A DNA stretch of 64,000 nt from Streptomyces sp. NBC_01451 (lineage in GTDB: Bacteria; Actinomycetota; Actinomycetes; Streptomycetales; Streptomycetaceae), in assembly GCF_036227485.1 (NCBI RefSeq), contig NZ_CP109479.1, forward strand, positions 7,440,001 through 7,504,000, in the 5' to 3' direction. Positions 45,680-54,322 of the stretch are shown here, piece after piece. The translations under genes were made by a program, and so were the position numbers. The notes beneath the pieces were generated by a model. That model saw only the letters and a list, made by a program, of their open reading frames with translations. It ran no database searches and was not told the DNA's origin. Within the stretch, counting starts at the first letter, position 1; each line of letters starts with the position of its first letter.

Positions 45680-46384
45680 TCACAGCCACGACCACATGCG
45701 TCGCGGCGCGTCGACCAGCCGGCTGACCGCCACCACCGCGAGCGGCGGCTGCTCCGCCTTCTGCCGGCCCAGGCTCAGCGCGTAGTAGATCTGCTCGATC
45801 GACGGCGGTCCGACCGCGAGGTTGGCCCGGACCGCCGACGACGGCGACTGCTTGTCGGCCTGGACGAGATACGCCGCCGCCATCGTCCCCGTACGGCCCA
45901 CGCCCGCGCCGCAGTGCACGAACACCGGCCCGGACGACGAGGCGACGACATCGAGGAACCGCTGCACCTGCCGCGTCGTGGGCGTCTGTCCGTCACGGAT
46001 CGGCAGGTGTACGACGTTCAGGCCGGCCTTGGCCGGTTCCGCGAGCTGGGCCGCGCTCAGGTCCTCGGCGCGCAGATCGACGACGGTGGTGATGCCGAGG
46101 CCCGCCAGCGCTCGGTAGCCGGCGGGCGAGGGCGCTGCCCCGCGCCACAACCGCCCCTGGGAGTCGACGCGTTGGAAGTGGTGGACGCCCTGGACCGTAC
46201 GGGTCCCCGGCGGTGCCGGCGTCTCCTCGCCGACCCAGTGCGACACGGCCAGGATGCCGAGCGCGCCCGTGGCCCAGAGGGCGAGATAGCCGATGGCCAA
46301 TCTGCCGAGGATCCGCAGGACGCGCCGGACCACAGGGCGGGTGGGCAGCGGGAGCGAAGGCGGGGGAGCGGTGATGACAGCCAT
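45680..46384 (-). CDS. Membrane-anchored dual-specificity phosphatase
   Basis: 234 residues. One or two hydrophobic segments cover about 20-48 (RILGRLAIGYLALWATGALGILAVSHWVG). The phosphatase domain has the general acid Asp131 in LPIRDGQTP and the signature HCGAGVGRT (Cys158, Arg164, CX5R). It is a DSP/Siw14-like protein or lipid phosphatase facing the cytoplasm or the outer face, depending on topology. A RecA-NDp-like promoter lies about 70 bases upstream. No Shine-Dalgarno sequence is clear before the ATG. Confidence 0.85.
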   Translation of the reverse strand: MAVITAPPPSLPLPTRPVVRRVLRILGRLAIGYLALWATGALGILAVSHWVGEETPAPPGTRTVQGVHHFQRVDSQGRLWRGAAPSPAGYRALAGLGITTVVDLRAEDLSAAQLAEPAKAGLNVVHLPIRDGQTPTTRQVQRFLDVVASSSGPVFVHCGAGVGRTGTMAAAYLVQADKQSPSSAVRANLAVGPPSIEQIYYALSLGRQKAEQPPLAVVAVSRLVDAPRRMWSWL

Positions 46385-46453
46385 GGGTGACCCGGGTGGT
46401 TGGGGGACGGGAGCGCGTTCGTACGTTCATGCAGGGGACGAGACCGCTTTTGC

Positions 46454-46476
46454 ATCGTAACCCGGGCCACTGACAG
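46454..46476 (-). promoter_or_regulatory. RecA-NDp/PafBC-like promoter upstream of the phosphatase
   Basis: Minus strand CTGTCAGTG (46476-46468), eight bases, TACGAT (46459-46454). One mismatch in the first base of the -35 part; the -10 is a full TANNNT. The 5' leader would be about 60 bases. Confidence 0.6.
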
Positions 46477-46545
46477 CCAATTCGTTATGTGACGTACACC
46501 TCTATTTTGCCCGATATGAGGCGATATATTCCTTTCAGTGGGTTT

Positions 46546-47469
46546 TCAGTCGTCATCGGCGTCCGCGTCCCCGATGCCCACGACGGTGAGGTGGGCGCGG
46601 TCGAGGGCGGTGTCCTCCAGGCAGCCGCGCAACCGCATCCGGTCGTGGTCGGTGAGCGCGGGCCGCACCACGCCGGCGAAGACGCCGTCGCCGAGGTCGC
46701 CGAGGGTCGCGCGGTTGAGCGGCACGGAGGTGGAGTCCCGGCACTGTTCCCAGACCTGGTGCGCGGCGAGGGAGCGCCGTTCGTCCGAGATGAGGCTGCC
46801 GCTGCCGCGCAGGTCGACCTGGACGAGGACGGAGGTCGCCGCGCTGTCGTTCGCCTTCTCCTCGCGGGTCTCGGTGAGGTCGGCGAGCCCGACGACGAGC
46901 GCGCCGAGCAGCGCGACCCCGACCACGCCGACGGCTGTCGCCCGCACGACCTGGCCCGGTGACCGCCGGCCGCCCGCCGGGGGCAGGTCCTCCAGGTCGG
47001 TGTCGGCGGCCGGATCGGGCGCGGCCAGGACGGCCAGACGTCCGGCGAGCCGCCGCTCGGCGGGCTTGGCGGTGACCGACGCGATCCGCTGCACCACCCA
47101 GGCGAGCCCGGACAGCACCACACCGGTGACCATCAGCACGGGCACGAAGACGTACGTACGTTCTGCCGGCTCGTCCAGCCAGCGGAACCGTCCGGCGCTC
47201 TGCCGTACCGGCGTCTCCCGCAGCCGGGCCAGGACGTCCTGCTGCCTCCGGCCGCTCTCGCGTACCTGGTCCTGGGTCTCGCGCACCTGCTCCTCGATCC
47301 GCGAGAGCCGCCCGACCAGTGTGATCCCGAGCAGCATCACCTCGACGACGAGGAGCAGCACACCGCACAGGACGGCCCGCTGCCACTGCCACCGGTAGAG
47401 ATAGATGACGACGTAGGTACCCGCCCCGGCCGCTGCCAGCCATCCGAACAGGTATGCGATGCGCCTCAT
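46546..47469 (-). CDS. Membrane protein of unknown function, coupled to PEP-synthase-like gene
   Basis: 307 residues from the ATG at 47469, overlapping the previous stop by four bases (ATGA), so translation is coupled. Four predicted transmembrane segments (about 4-21, 30-52, 105-130, 170-195). A coiled-coil-like stretch lies between the second and third (LSRIEEQVRETQDQVRESGRRQQDVLARLRETP). The C-terminal 100 residues are soluble. No family recognised. An A/T-rich spacer lies downstream (46480-46545). Confidence 0.75.
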   Translation of the reverse strand: MRRIAYLFGWLAAAGAGTYVVIYLYRWQWQRAVLCGVLLLVVEVMLLGITLVGRLSRIEEQVRETQDQVRESGRRQQDVLARLRETPVRQSAGRFRWLDEPAERTYVFVPVLMVTGVVLSGLAWVVQRIASVTAKPAERRLAGRLAVLAAPDPAADTDLEDLPPAGGRRSPGQVVRATAVGVVGVALLGALVVGLADLTETREEKANDSAATSVLVQVDLRGSGSLISDERRSLAAHQVWEQCRDSTSVPLNRATLGDLGDGVFAGVVRPALTDHDRMRLRGCLEDTALDRAHLTVVGIGDADADDD

Positions 47470-49760
47470 CGTCCGTCCTCCGTCCCGGTCTCGTCGCCGG
47501 CGAGCACGTCGCCGTTGGTGCCGTCGACAGTGACGCGCGTGCCCGGCGGGAACCGGTGCACGGCGTCCGCCGCGCCCACGACCGTGGGCAGCCCGAACTC
47601 CCTTGCCAGCACGGCGAGATGGGACAGCGGACTGCCGGTCTGCGCGACCAGGCCGGTGAGCCCGGGCAACAGCGGGGCGAGGGCGGGATCGAGGGTGCGG
47701 ACGACGAGCACCGCGTCCGGCGGCGGGGTACCGGCGCCGTCCCAGACGGTCCCGGCGGCCCGGCCGCCGGACACACCCCGGCCGCCGTCGCCCGCTGGAC
47801 CGGCGCTCCGCTCGGCGACCACGGTCCCGTCCCCGGCGACCCGGAAGGCGTCCGGCAGCGGGGCGGACGCGGGCAGCGGCTGCCTCTCCCGCACATCCGC
47901 GGGCAGTGGCCCGCCCTCCAGCGCGGTCATGAACTCCGGCCACCGCAGCAGCCCGACCCGGGCACCGTCGTCCAGCCCTCCGCGCACGACCAGCCTGCGC
48001 GCCCCCTCCCGGACGAGCCGCACCTGCAACTCCTGCACCCACCGCACGCGGAGCCGGAGCGCCTCCCGAGTCGGAAGCACGGGGGCGGTGGCGGTGGGCC
48101 CGTCGGCGGGATGCCGGAACGGCCGTATGACGGTGACGGTCGCCGTGCGCCCGTGTTCGCCCTGGCCGGGGCGGTCACCCGCGCGCGGGTCACCGCCCGT
48201 ACTGTCGACGCCGCCCTCCTGCGCCTGTGCCCGCGCCGGTACCGGAAGCCGGATCCGCCCGCGCAGGCTGGGTGCCGTGAGGGCCAGGACGACCGGCTCG
48301 GCGGTCACGACGCGCTCGTCGGGCAGCCCCCGGGCGCGGGCTTCCGCGAGCGCGGCCAGGGCGGCACCGGCCGCCGTACGGCTGCCACCGGCCCTGTTCA
48401 CCGGGTTCTCGTGCAGCAGCGCGCCGGCCAGCGCCTCCTGGGCGTGCAGCGCGACCAGCGTCGTACGCGTCCAGCGCAGCGTCGACGCCAGTCCCGCCGA
48501 CGGGATGTCGGCGGGCGGCCGGGTCTCGGCCAGACGGCGGTCGACGTCCGCCACGAGGTCGACGGCGAGCCCGGGCAGCGCCGAGGTCAGCCGTCCCGTC
48601 CGCCAGGCCGCGGCGAGCCGGCGTCCGCCCGGCGCCGGGTTGAGCAGCGCGAGCCAGCGGTGCCGGGGCGGGGCGGCGCCGAGCAGCAGCAGGTCCGCTG
48701 CGGCCCGTCCGCCGACCGCCGTTACCACCGGCACGGCACGCAGCCGACGACGTGGCGCGGTGCCGCCGATGTCGAGCGCGGCGGCGAGCCCGCGGGCCAT
48801 CGGGGCCACCCACAGGTCCTCTTCCAGGGGCTCCAGCTGATCCGGCAGGCTCTCCGCGACCGGGTCGGGGCCCAGCAGCCGTGCTTCACGCGGCGGCCGG
48901 GCGGCCATCGCGGTGATCGGTCGGCTCTGGAACAGCCACAGTCGTCCGTGGTCGTCGAACCCGAACTCGATGTCCTGCGGCCCGCCGAAGACCTCGCGGG
49001 CGCTTCGTGCGAGGCGGGCCAGCCGACGCAGTTCGAATGGGCCGAGGAGCGGCTCGGCGTCCGCCGGTTCCGTACGCAGCACGCGGCCCCGGAGGCTCAA
49101 CCAGTAGTCGGTTCCGGCCTGTTCTCCGCCGACCAGGCTGTCGGGGCCGCCGCGCACCGCGCTCACCAGCATCCGGTCGGCGCGCCCCTCGACGGGATCG
49201 GCGCCGAACATCACCCCTCCCACGCGCGCGGTCAGCATCGGCTGGACCAGCACCGCCATCGGCGCGGGGGGCTCACCGGGCCGGTGCGCGGAGTCGAGCA
49301 CGGTCCGTACCGCCGTACGGAAGCCGGCCCAGCCGCGTACGTCGAGCACGGATGCGAACCGGCCCGCCAGGGAGGACTCCTGGGTGTCCTCCTGCGGTGA
49401 CGAGGACCGGACGACGAGTGGGCGCTCACCGCCGTCGGAGAGCGCGTTCCAGGCCTCGCGCAGCGCGGACCAGCCGCTGGACAGGCTGTCGTGCGGGTCG
49501 TCGGCCTCGGGAGCGGGGTGCGTGATGACGAATCCGGGCAGCACCGGCAGTCCGGCCCCGGCCGCGCGGGCGAGGTTCGCGGCCTTGGAGCCGGCGAGCA
49601 GGGGAAGGGCGGCGTCGGGCTGGTCCAGCGGGACGGGTTCCCTGCCGTGTGCCCCGACCGTGTCGCGGCCGTGCACCGCGAGCGCGTTCAGGACCGCCCC
49701 GCCGCGGGGGTCGTCCCCGTCGCGCGCGCCTTCTCCGTGACGTTCATCGAGCGTCGTCAT
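47466..49760 (-). CDS. PEP/pyruvate-binding protein (PEP-synthase/Rph-like)
   Basis: 764 residues. The N-terminal ATP-grasp domain (about 45-310) carries LAGSKAANLARAAGAGLPVLPGFVITHPA, PLVVRSSSPQEDTQESSLAGRFASVL and a late QDIEFGFDDHGRLWLFQSRPIT. A variable middle domain (about 330-620) has no strong match. The C-terminal swivelling domain has LVAQTGSPLSHLAVLAREFGLPTVVG with the phospho-His at 714. This is the order of PEP synthase and of rifampicin phosphotransferase Rph; the middle domain differs from PEP synthase and the total is shorter than either, so the substrate is unknown. GGAGG lies before the ATG. Confidence 0.85.
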   Translation of the reverse strand: MTTLDERHGEGARDGDDPRGGAVLNALAVHGRDTVGAHGREPVPLDQPDAALPLLAGSKAANLARAAGAGLPVLPGFVITHPAPEADDPHDSLSSGWSALREAWNALSDGGERPLVVRSSSPQEDTQESSLAGRFASVLDVRGWAGFRTAVRTVLDSAHRPGEPPAPMAVLVQPMLTARVGGVMFGADPVEGRADRMLVSAVRGGPDSLVGGEQAGTDYWLSLRGRVLRTEPADAEPLLGPFELRRLARLARSAREVFGGPQDIEFGFDDHGRLWLFQSRPITAMAARPPREARLLGPDPVAESLPDQLEPLEEDLWVAPMARGLAAALDIGGTAPRRRLRAVPVVTAVGGRAAADLLLLGAAPPRHRWLALLNPAPGGRRLAAAWRTGRLTSALPGLAVDLVADVDRRLAETRPPADIPSAGLASTLRWTRTTLVALHAQEALAGALLHENPVNRAGGSRTAAGAALAALAEARARGLPDERVVTAEPVVLALTAPSLRGRIRLPVPARAQAQEGGVDSTGGDPRAGDRPGQGEHGRTATVTVIRPFRHPADGPTATAPVLPTREALRLRVRWVQELQVRLVREGARRLVVRGGLDDGARVGLLRWPEFMTALEGGPLPADVRERQPLPASAPLPDAFRVAGDGTVVAERSAGPAGDGGRGVSGGRAAGTVWDGAGTPPPDAVLVVRTLDPALAPLLPGLTGLVAQTGSPLSHLAVLAREFGLPTVVGAADAVHRFPPGTRVTVDGTNGDVLAGDETGTEDGR

Positions 49761-49985
49761 AGGACACCCTCCAGGACCGGCCGCCAACAGGGGGGACGCG
49801 TAGGGTTGGCCCTGCGCCTGACGGCGGAACGAAGGATCGTCGGCGGGCCGCGTGGGGCCCGTCTCCTGGATCAATGATCCCACCGCCGGTCGTATTCCAC
49901 CCGGCTGGAAGCCGTTTTCCGGGCAGTCGTGAACAACGTCACCCAGAGCAACCAAGCGTTGGCCGTTCGCGTTGTCCGCGCTCCC

Positions 49986-51476
49986 TCATCCCGGGGGAAG
50001 TGCCTGGCAGAGGGCCTCCAGTGCCGCCCCGTAGGCATGCTCGGAGGGTGCCGCGTACCCGACGACGAGCCCGTCGGGCACGATCGGACCCTGGCCTTCG
50101 GGCGGGGTCCTCGCCGGCTCGTGGAGTCCTGGGTGCCGGAACTCCGGATGCCGGAACTCCGCGAGCCCGTCGAGGGCGACTCCCCGCCAGGCCGCCGCCT
50201 TCACCGCCGACCGCTCCGTCCCGGGCGGCAGCCGCAGCACCGCGTGCAGGCCGGCCGCGACTCCGGTGACCTCGACGTGCGGCGCGTGCGCGGCGAGGGC
50301 GGCGACGAGCCGGTCACGGCGGCGCCGGTAGCGCTGGCGCATCCGCCGCACATGACGGTCGTACGAGCCGGACCCGACGAAGTCGGCGAGCGCCAGCTGA
50401 TCGAGCGCGCTCGTCCACGCCTCCCGCTCGCCCTTCAGCGCGAGCACCGGCTCCACGTACCGCTCCGGAAGGACCATCCAGCCCAGCCGCAGAGCGGGGG
50501 ACAGGCTCTTGCTGACCGAGCCGAGGTGGATCACCCGCTCCGGGTCCAGCCCCTGTAGGGCGCCGACGGGACGGCGGTCGTAACGGAACTCCCCGTCGTA
50601 GTCGTCCTCCAGGATCAGCCCGCCACGCGCGCGTGCCCAGTCGATCACGGCCGCACGGCGCTCGGGATGCAGCGGGCCGCCGGTCGGGAACTGGTGTGCG
50701 GGCGTGAGCAGTACGGCCCGCTCCCGGTCGAGCAGACCGACCCGTGCGCCGTCCTGGTCGAGGGGCAGCGGCACGGTCCGTACCCCGGCCGCGGCCAGCA
50801 GCTCCCGGTGGAAGCCGAGTCCGTACGCCTCCACTGCCAACGGACCGCGCAGTACGGCGTCGGCGCCCCCGCTGCCGCTCGTGCCGCCGAAGAGGAGCCG
50901 CAGGGCGTGCGCGAAGCCCGAGCAGATGACGATGCGGGCGGGTTCGGTACGGACGCCACGCGCGCGTGCCAGGTACTCCGCGAGCGCCTCCCGCAGTTCG
51001 ACCCGGCCGGCCGGATCACCCGGCCCGAACGCCTCGTTCGGCGCCTGCTGGACCGCCCGCCGGTACGAGGCCAGCCAGGCGGAACGCGGGAACCCCGACG
51101 CGTCCGGCTTGCCCTGGCGCAGGTCGTGCCGTGGCCCACGCGCGCGTGGAGGTGCCTTCACGGCGGCCCGGGAGGCTGCCCTGAGGGGTTCGGCTCGCTC
51201 GGCGACCCGGGTGCCCGAGCCCTGGCGGGCGGTCAGCCAGCCCTCGGCGACGAGTTCGGCGTAGGCGTCGGCCACCGTGTTGCGGGCCACTCCGAGGTCC
51301 GCGGCGAGGGAACGGTACGGCGGCAACAGGGTGCCGGGCGCGAGCCGGCCGCCGCGGACGGCGTCCCGCAAGGCGCGGATCAGCGCGGCCCGCCGCCCGC
51401 CCGGCCCCGTCGGCTCCAGTTCCAGATGCAGGTCGGCACCGATGCGCTCCGCGGAATTGACCCATGTTTCTGCCAC
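49986..51476 (-). CDS. MocR-family GntR/aminotransferase transcriptional regulator
   Basis: 496 residues. A GntR winged helix occupies about 20-90 (LIRALRDAVRGGRLAPGTLLPPYRSLAADLGVARNTVADAYAELVAEGWLTARQGSGT). An aminotransferase fold type I domain follows, with VVICSGFAHALRLL-type sequence, LTPAHQFPTG, LILEDDYDGEFRY and the PLP lysine in LGSVSKSLSPALRLGW. MocR regulators (GabR, PdxR) bind PLP and amino acids and control PLP or GABA genes. It is divergent from an AhpD-like gene and may regulate it and itself; ACCATA direct repeats lie between. Three CACGCGCGCGTG palindromes are in this gene. Confidence 0.9.
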   Translation of the reverse strand: MAETWVNSAERIGADLHLELEPTGPGGRRAALIRALRDAVRGGRLAPGTLLPPYRSLAADLGVARNTVADAYAELVAEGWLTARQGSGTRVAERAEPLRAASRAAVKAPPRARGPRHDLRQGKPDASGFPRSAWLASYRRAVQQAPNEAFGPGDPAGRVELREALAEYLARARGVRTEPARIVICSGFAHALRLLFGGTSGSGGADAVLRGPLAVEAYGLGFHRELLAAAGVRTVPLPLDQDGARVGLLDRERAVLLTPAHQFPTGGPLHPERRAAVIDWARARGGLILEDDYDGEFRYDRRPVGALQGLDPERVIHLGSVSKSLSPALRLGWMVLPERYVEPVLALKGEREAWTSALDQLALADFVGSGSYDRHVRRMRQRYRRRRDRLVAALAAHAPHVEVTGVAAGLHAVLRLPPGTERSAVKAAAWRGVALDGLAEFRHPEFRHPGLHEPARTPPEGQGPIVPDGLVVGYAAPSEHAYGAALEALCQALPPG

Positions 51477-51484
51477 GGAAATGA

Positions 51485-51512
51485 ACCATACAGCCGGTCT
51501 TTCCGGACCATA
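51485..51512. promoter_or_regulatory. ACCATA direct repeats, candidate MocR operator
   Basis: Exact ACCATA at 51485-51490 and 51507-51512, 22 bases apart, i.e. two helical turns, in the short spacer between the divergent genes. The second overlaps the AhpD-side -10 (TAGATT, 51511-51516). Direct repeats ending ATACCA are typical of MocR-family sites. Confidence 0.55.
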
Positions 51513-51523
51513 GATTCATGGTC

Positions 51524-52030
51524 ATGACGACGAACACGAACACCGCGAACCCCACGACCGCCCACTCCGAGGGGGCCGCCGAAACCCCCCGTCTGAACTT
51601 CGCGAAGACGGCCCCGAAGGTGTTCCGCGCCCTCGTCGGCCTCGACGCGGCGGCCCGCGAGGGCCTCGACCCGGCGCTGGTCGAACTGATCCAGATCCGC
51701 GCCTCGCACCTCAACCACTGCGCGTACTGCCTCCACATGCACACGAACGACGCGCGCAGGGCGGGCGAGAGCGAGGACCGGCTGCACCTGGTCGCGGTGT
51801 GGCGCGAGGCCCGCCACTTCTACACCCCGAGGGAACAGGCGGCGCTGGCCCTCACGGAGGCGGTCACCCTGGTGGCCGACGGCGGTGTCCCGGACGACGT
51901 CTACAGCGAGGCCGCCGCCCACTTCGACGACCGGGAACTGGCCCAGGTCCTGTCCCTGATCCTCACGATCAACACCTGGAACCGGGTGGCCCTGGCGACC
52001 CGCAAGGTGGCCGGCACGGACGAGCGCTGA
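51524..52030 (+). CDS. Carboxymuconolactone decarboxylase-family (AhpD-like) protein
   Basis: 168 residues from the ATG at 51524; TAGATT ends seven bases upstream, implying a leaderless mRNA (an ATG at 51518 is in frame). The core is LIQIRASHLNHCAYCLHMHTNDARRAGES with the redox-active CAYC, followed by LVAVWREARHFYTPREQAALALTEAVTLVAD. It probably has alkylhydroperoxidase-type peroxide reductase activity. It is divergent from the MocR gene and so perhaps under its control. Confidence 0.9.
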   Translation: MTTNTNTANPTTAHSEGAAETPRLNFAKTAPKVFRALVGLDAAAREGLDPALVELIQIRASHLNHCAYCLHMHTNDARRAGESEDRLHLVAVWREARHFYTPREQAALALTEAVTLVADGGVPDDVYSEAAAHFDDRELAQVLSLILTINTWNRVALATRKVAGTDER

Positions 52031-52077
52031 CCCGCGTCCGGCACGGCCAGGGCCGGGGCCAGGGGCGGGAGTGGTGG

Positions 52078-53565
52078 CTATACGGTCATCGGACGGTCGT
52101 ACGGCCCTATGGGTGCGGGCAGCTGCGTGGAGCCCGTCAGCCGACGGTCCACGGCCGCCGCCACCGCCCGCCCCTCCGCGATCGCCCACACGATCAGCGA
52201 CTGCCCGCGGGCCGCGTCCCCCGCCGCGTACACACCCGGCACGTCGGTCGCGAAGTCCGCGTCGCGGGCGATCGTGCCGCGCGGGTCGAGGGCGAGCCCG
52301 AGCTGGTCGATCAGACCGTCCTCCCGGCCGGGTCCGGAGAAACCGAGGGCGAGCAGCACGAGGTCGGCGGGGAGCGTCCGCCCTGACCCGGGCAGCGGCC
52401 GGCGCTCCGCGTCCACCTCGACGAGGTGCAACTCCCTCACGTGCCCGTCCGCGTCGCCCGAGAAGTGGAGCGTGGACGCCGCGAAGAGCCGCGCGTCGGC
52501 GTCCGCAGCGGGCGCCGACTCCAGATCACGGGCCTCCTCGTGCGCGGCCGACAGCCGGTAGATCTTCGGGTACGTCGGCCAGGGATCGGCGTCCTCGTCG
52601 CGCTCCGCGCCCGGCTGGGCGTAGATGTCCAACTGGGTGACGGAGGCGGCCCCTTCACGCACCGCGGTGCCCAGACAGTCGGCCCCCGTGTCACCGCCGC
52701 CGACGATGACGACGTGCTTCCCGGCGGCGGACATCGGGGACGCCTCCAGATCCCCCTCGCACACCCGGTTCGCCAGCGGCAGATACTCCATCGCCTGATG
52801 GACGCCGGCCAACTCCCTTCCTGGCAGCGGCAGTTCACGCCAGGCCGTGGCCCCGACGGCCAGCACCACGGCGTCGTAGCGTGCCCTCAGCTCGGCGGCC
52901 CCGACATCCCGCCCGACTGCGGTCGACGTACGGAACTTGGTTCCCTCGGCCCGCATCTGCTCGACCCGCCGCTCCAGATGGTGCTTCTCCATCTTGAAAC
53001 CGGGGATGCCGTACCGCATCAGCCCGCCGAGCCGGTCGTCCTTCTCGTACACGACGACGGTGTGCCCGGCCCGGGTCAACTGCTGGGCGGCCGCGAGCCC
53101 GGCCGGCCCCGACCCGATCACCGCGACCGTACGCCCCGACAGCCGGTCCGGCGGTCTCGGCGGTGCGAAGCCTTCGGACCAGGCCCGGTCGGCGATGGCC
53201 ACCTCGACGTTCTTGATGGTCACCGCGGGCTGGTTGATGGCCAGCACACAGCCCGCCTCGCACGGCGCCGGGCACAACCTCCCCGTGAACTCGGGGAAGT
53301 TGTTCGTGGCGTGCAGCCGGTCGCTCGCCGCACGCCAGTCCTCCCGGGAGACCAGGTCGTTCCACTCGGGGATCAGGTTGCCCAGCGGACAGGCCTCGTG
53401 GCAGAACGGGACACCGCAGTCCATACAGCGGCCGGCCTGCTCGCCGACGATGGGGAGCAGCGCCCCCGGCACATACACCTCGTCCCAGTCACGGACCCGT
53501 TCCTCGACGGGCCTGCGCGGCCAGTTCTGGCGTGCTGTGGTGAGAAAACCCTTGGGATCGCCCAT
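52078..53565 (-). CDS. gltD: Glutamate synthase small subunit (GltD) without GltB neighbour
   Basis: 495 residues. Two N-terminal [4Fe-4S] cysteine clusters (CMDCGVPFCHEACPLGN and CPAPCEAGC), an FAD-binding GxGxxG (VIGSGPAGLAAAQQLTRAGH) and an NADPH-binding domain (HVVIVGGGDTGADCLGTAVREG). It transfers electrons from NADPH to GltB or to another partner. gltB is not in the window, unlike typical gltBD operons, so this is probably a second, unlinked GltD paralogue. It converges with the AhpD-like gene. Confidence 0.92.
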   Translation of the reverse strand: MGDPKGFLTTARQNWPRRPVEERVRDWDEVYVPGALLPIVGEQAGRCMDCGVPFCHEACPLGNLIPEWNDLVSREDWRAASDRLHATNNFPEFTGRLCPAPCEAGCVLAINQPAVTIKNVEVAIADRAWSEGFAPPRPPDRLSGRTVAVIGSGPAGLAAAQQLTRAGHTVVVYEKDDRLGGLMRYGIPGFKMEKHHLERRVEQMRAEGTKFRTSTAVGRDVGAAELRARYDAVVLAVGATAWRELPLPGRELAGVHQAMEYLPLANRVCEGDLEASPMSAAGKHVVIVGGGDTGADCLGTAVREGAASVTQLDIYAQPGAERDEDADPWPTYPKIYRLSAAHEEARDLESAPAADADARLFAASTLHFSGDADGHVRELHLVEVDAERRPLPGSGRTLPADLVLLALGFSGPGREDGLIDQLGLALDPRGTIARDADFATDVPGVYAAGDAARGQSLIVWAIAEGRAVAAAVDRRLTGSTQLPAPIGPYDRPMTV

Positions 53566-53694
53566 GACCGTGTCCTCGCCGTCTTCCCTGCGTACGCATG
53601 ACGGGGCCGTGCGTCATCGGGCGGCACTCTCCTCCGGCCACGATACGACTCATCGACCAGGCACGCCGAGCGGGCCGTTGGACGGGGCGACGGT

Positions 53695-54174
53695 TCAGGC
53701 GACGGCCAGGACATACAGCACCGAGGCGGCCCCCGAGGCGACCGTGCGTATGTGGTTCCACAGGGTCCACTCGCGCACGTACCCGGGCCAGTACGCGGCG
53801 GCCTCCGCCGTGCCCGGCTCCAGCTCCGCGAGCGCGTTGTTGCGCGGCACGTTCGCGCCCATGGTGAGTCCGAACGAGCCGAACAGGTACAGCGCGCTGC
53901 CCACCAGCAGCTCCACCGCGCCCTCGTCCGGCCACACCACCAACGTGACCACGACCGTCACCAGACACAGGGCGGCCGACCCGACGAACACGAGCATGAA
54001 GGGCGGATTCACCGCGGTGATGTTGATCGCCCGCATCGCGGCGACGCCCTGCGCGGCCGGCAGCGCGGCGAGCCCTCTCATCACGAAGGTCGAGAACCCG
54101 CAGAAGACCCCGGCCACCAAACCGGTACCGAGCACACCCAGCACCACGAGAACGAAGTACGCCCCATCGATCAT
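53695..54174 (-). CDS. DUF1772 (anthrone-oxygenase-like) membrane protein
   Basis: 159 residues from the ATG at 54174, behind GGGGAG. Four predicted transmembrane segments: FVLVVLGVLGTGLVAGVFCGFS, FMLVFVGSAALCLVTVVVTLVV, LLVGSALYLFGSFGLTMGANVPRNNAL and VASGAASVLYVLAVA. Conserved family residues NVPRNNAL and WNHIRTVAS are present. The fungal relative AnthO oxygenates anthrones; bacterial roles are unknown. A RecA-NDp-like promoter lies 35 bases upstream. Confidence 0.85.
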   Translation of the reverse strand: MIDGAYFVLVVLGVLGTGLVAGVFCGFSTFVMRGLAALPAAQGVAAMRAINITAVNPPFMLVFVGSAALCLVTVVVTLVVWPDEGAVELLVGSALYLFGSFGLTMGANVPRNNALAELEPGTAEAAAYWPGYVREWTLWNHIRTVASGAASVLYVLAVA

Positions 54175-54208
54175 GCCGACTCCCCATCGATCCTCATCCG
54201 TCCCCACC

Positions 54209-54231
54209 AGTGAAACCCCTGCCACTGACAA
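54209..54231 (-). promoter_or_regulatory. RecA-NDp/PafBC-like promoter of the DUF1772 gene
   Basis: Minus strand TTGTCAGTG (54231-54223), eight bases, TTCACT (54214-54209). Exact -35 part; the -10 keeps T at the ends but has T in position two. Confidence 0.65.
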
Positions 54232-54322
54232 CGCCCCTGGCCTGACGACGCGGCGCCTGCGGGAGCATCCACCGGAGGCGGCGGCACGGGACGCGGCCAG
54301 GTCACGGGAGCCGCCGCCACGC

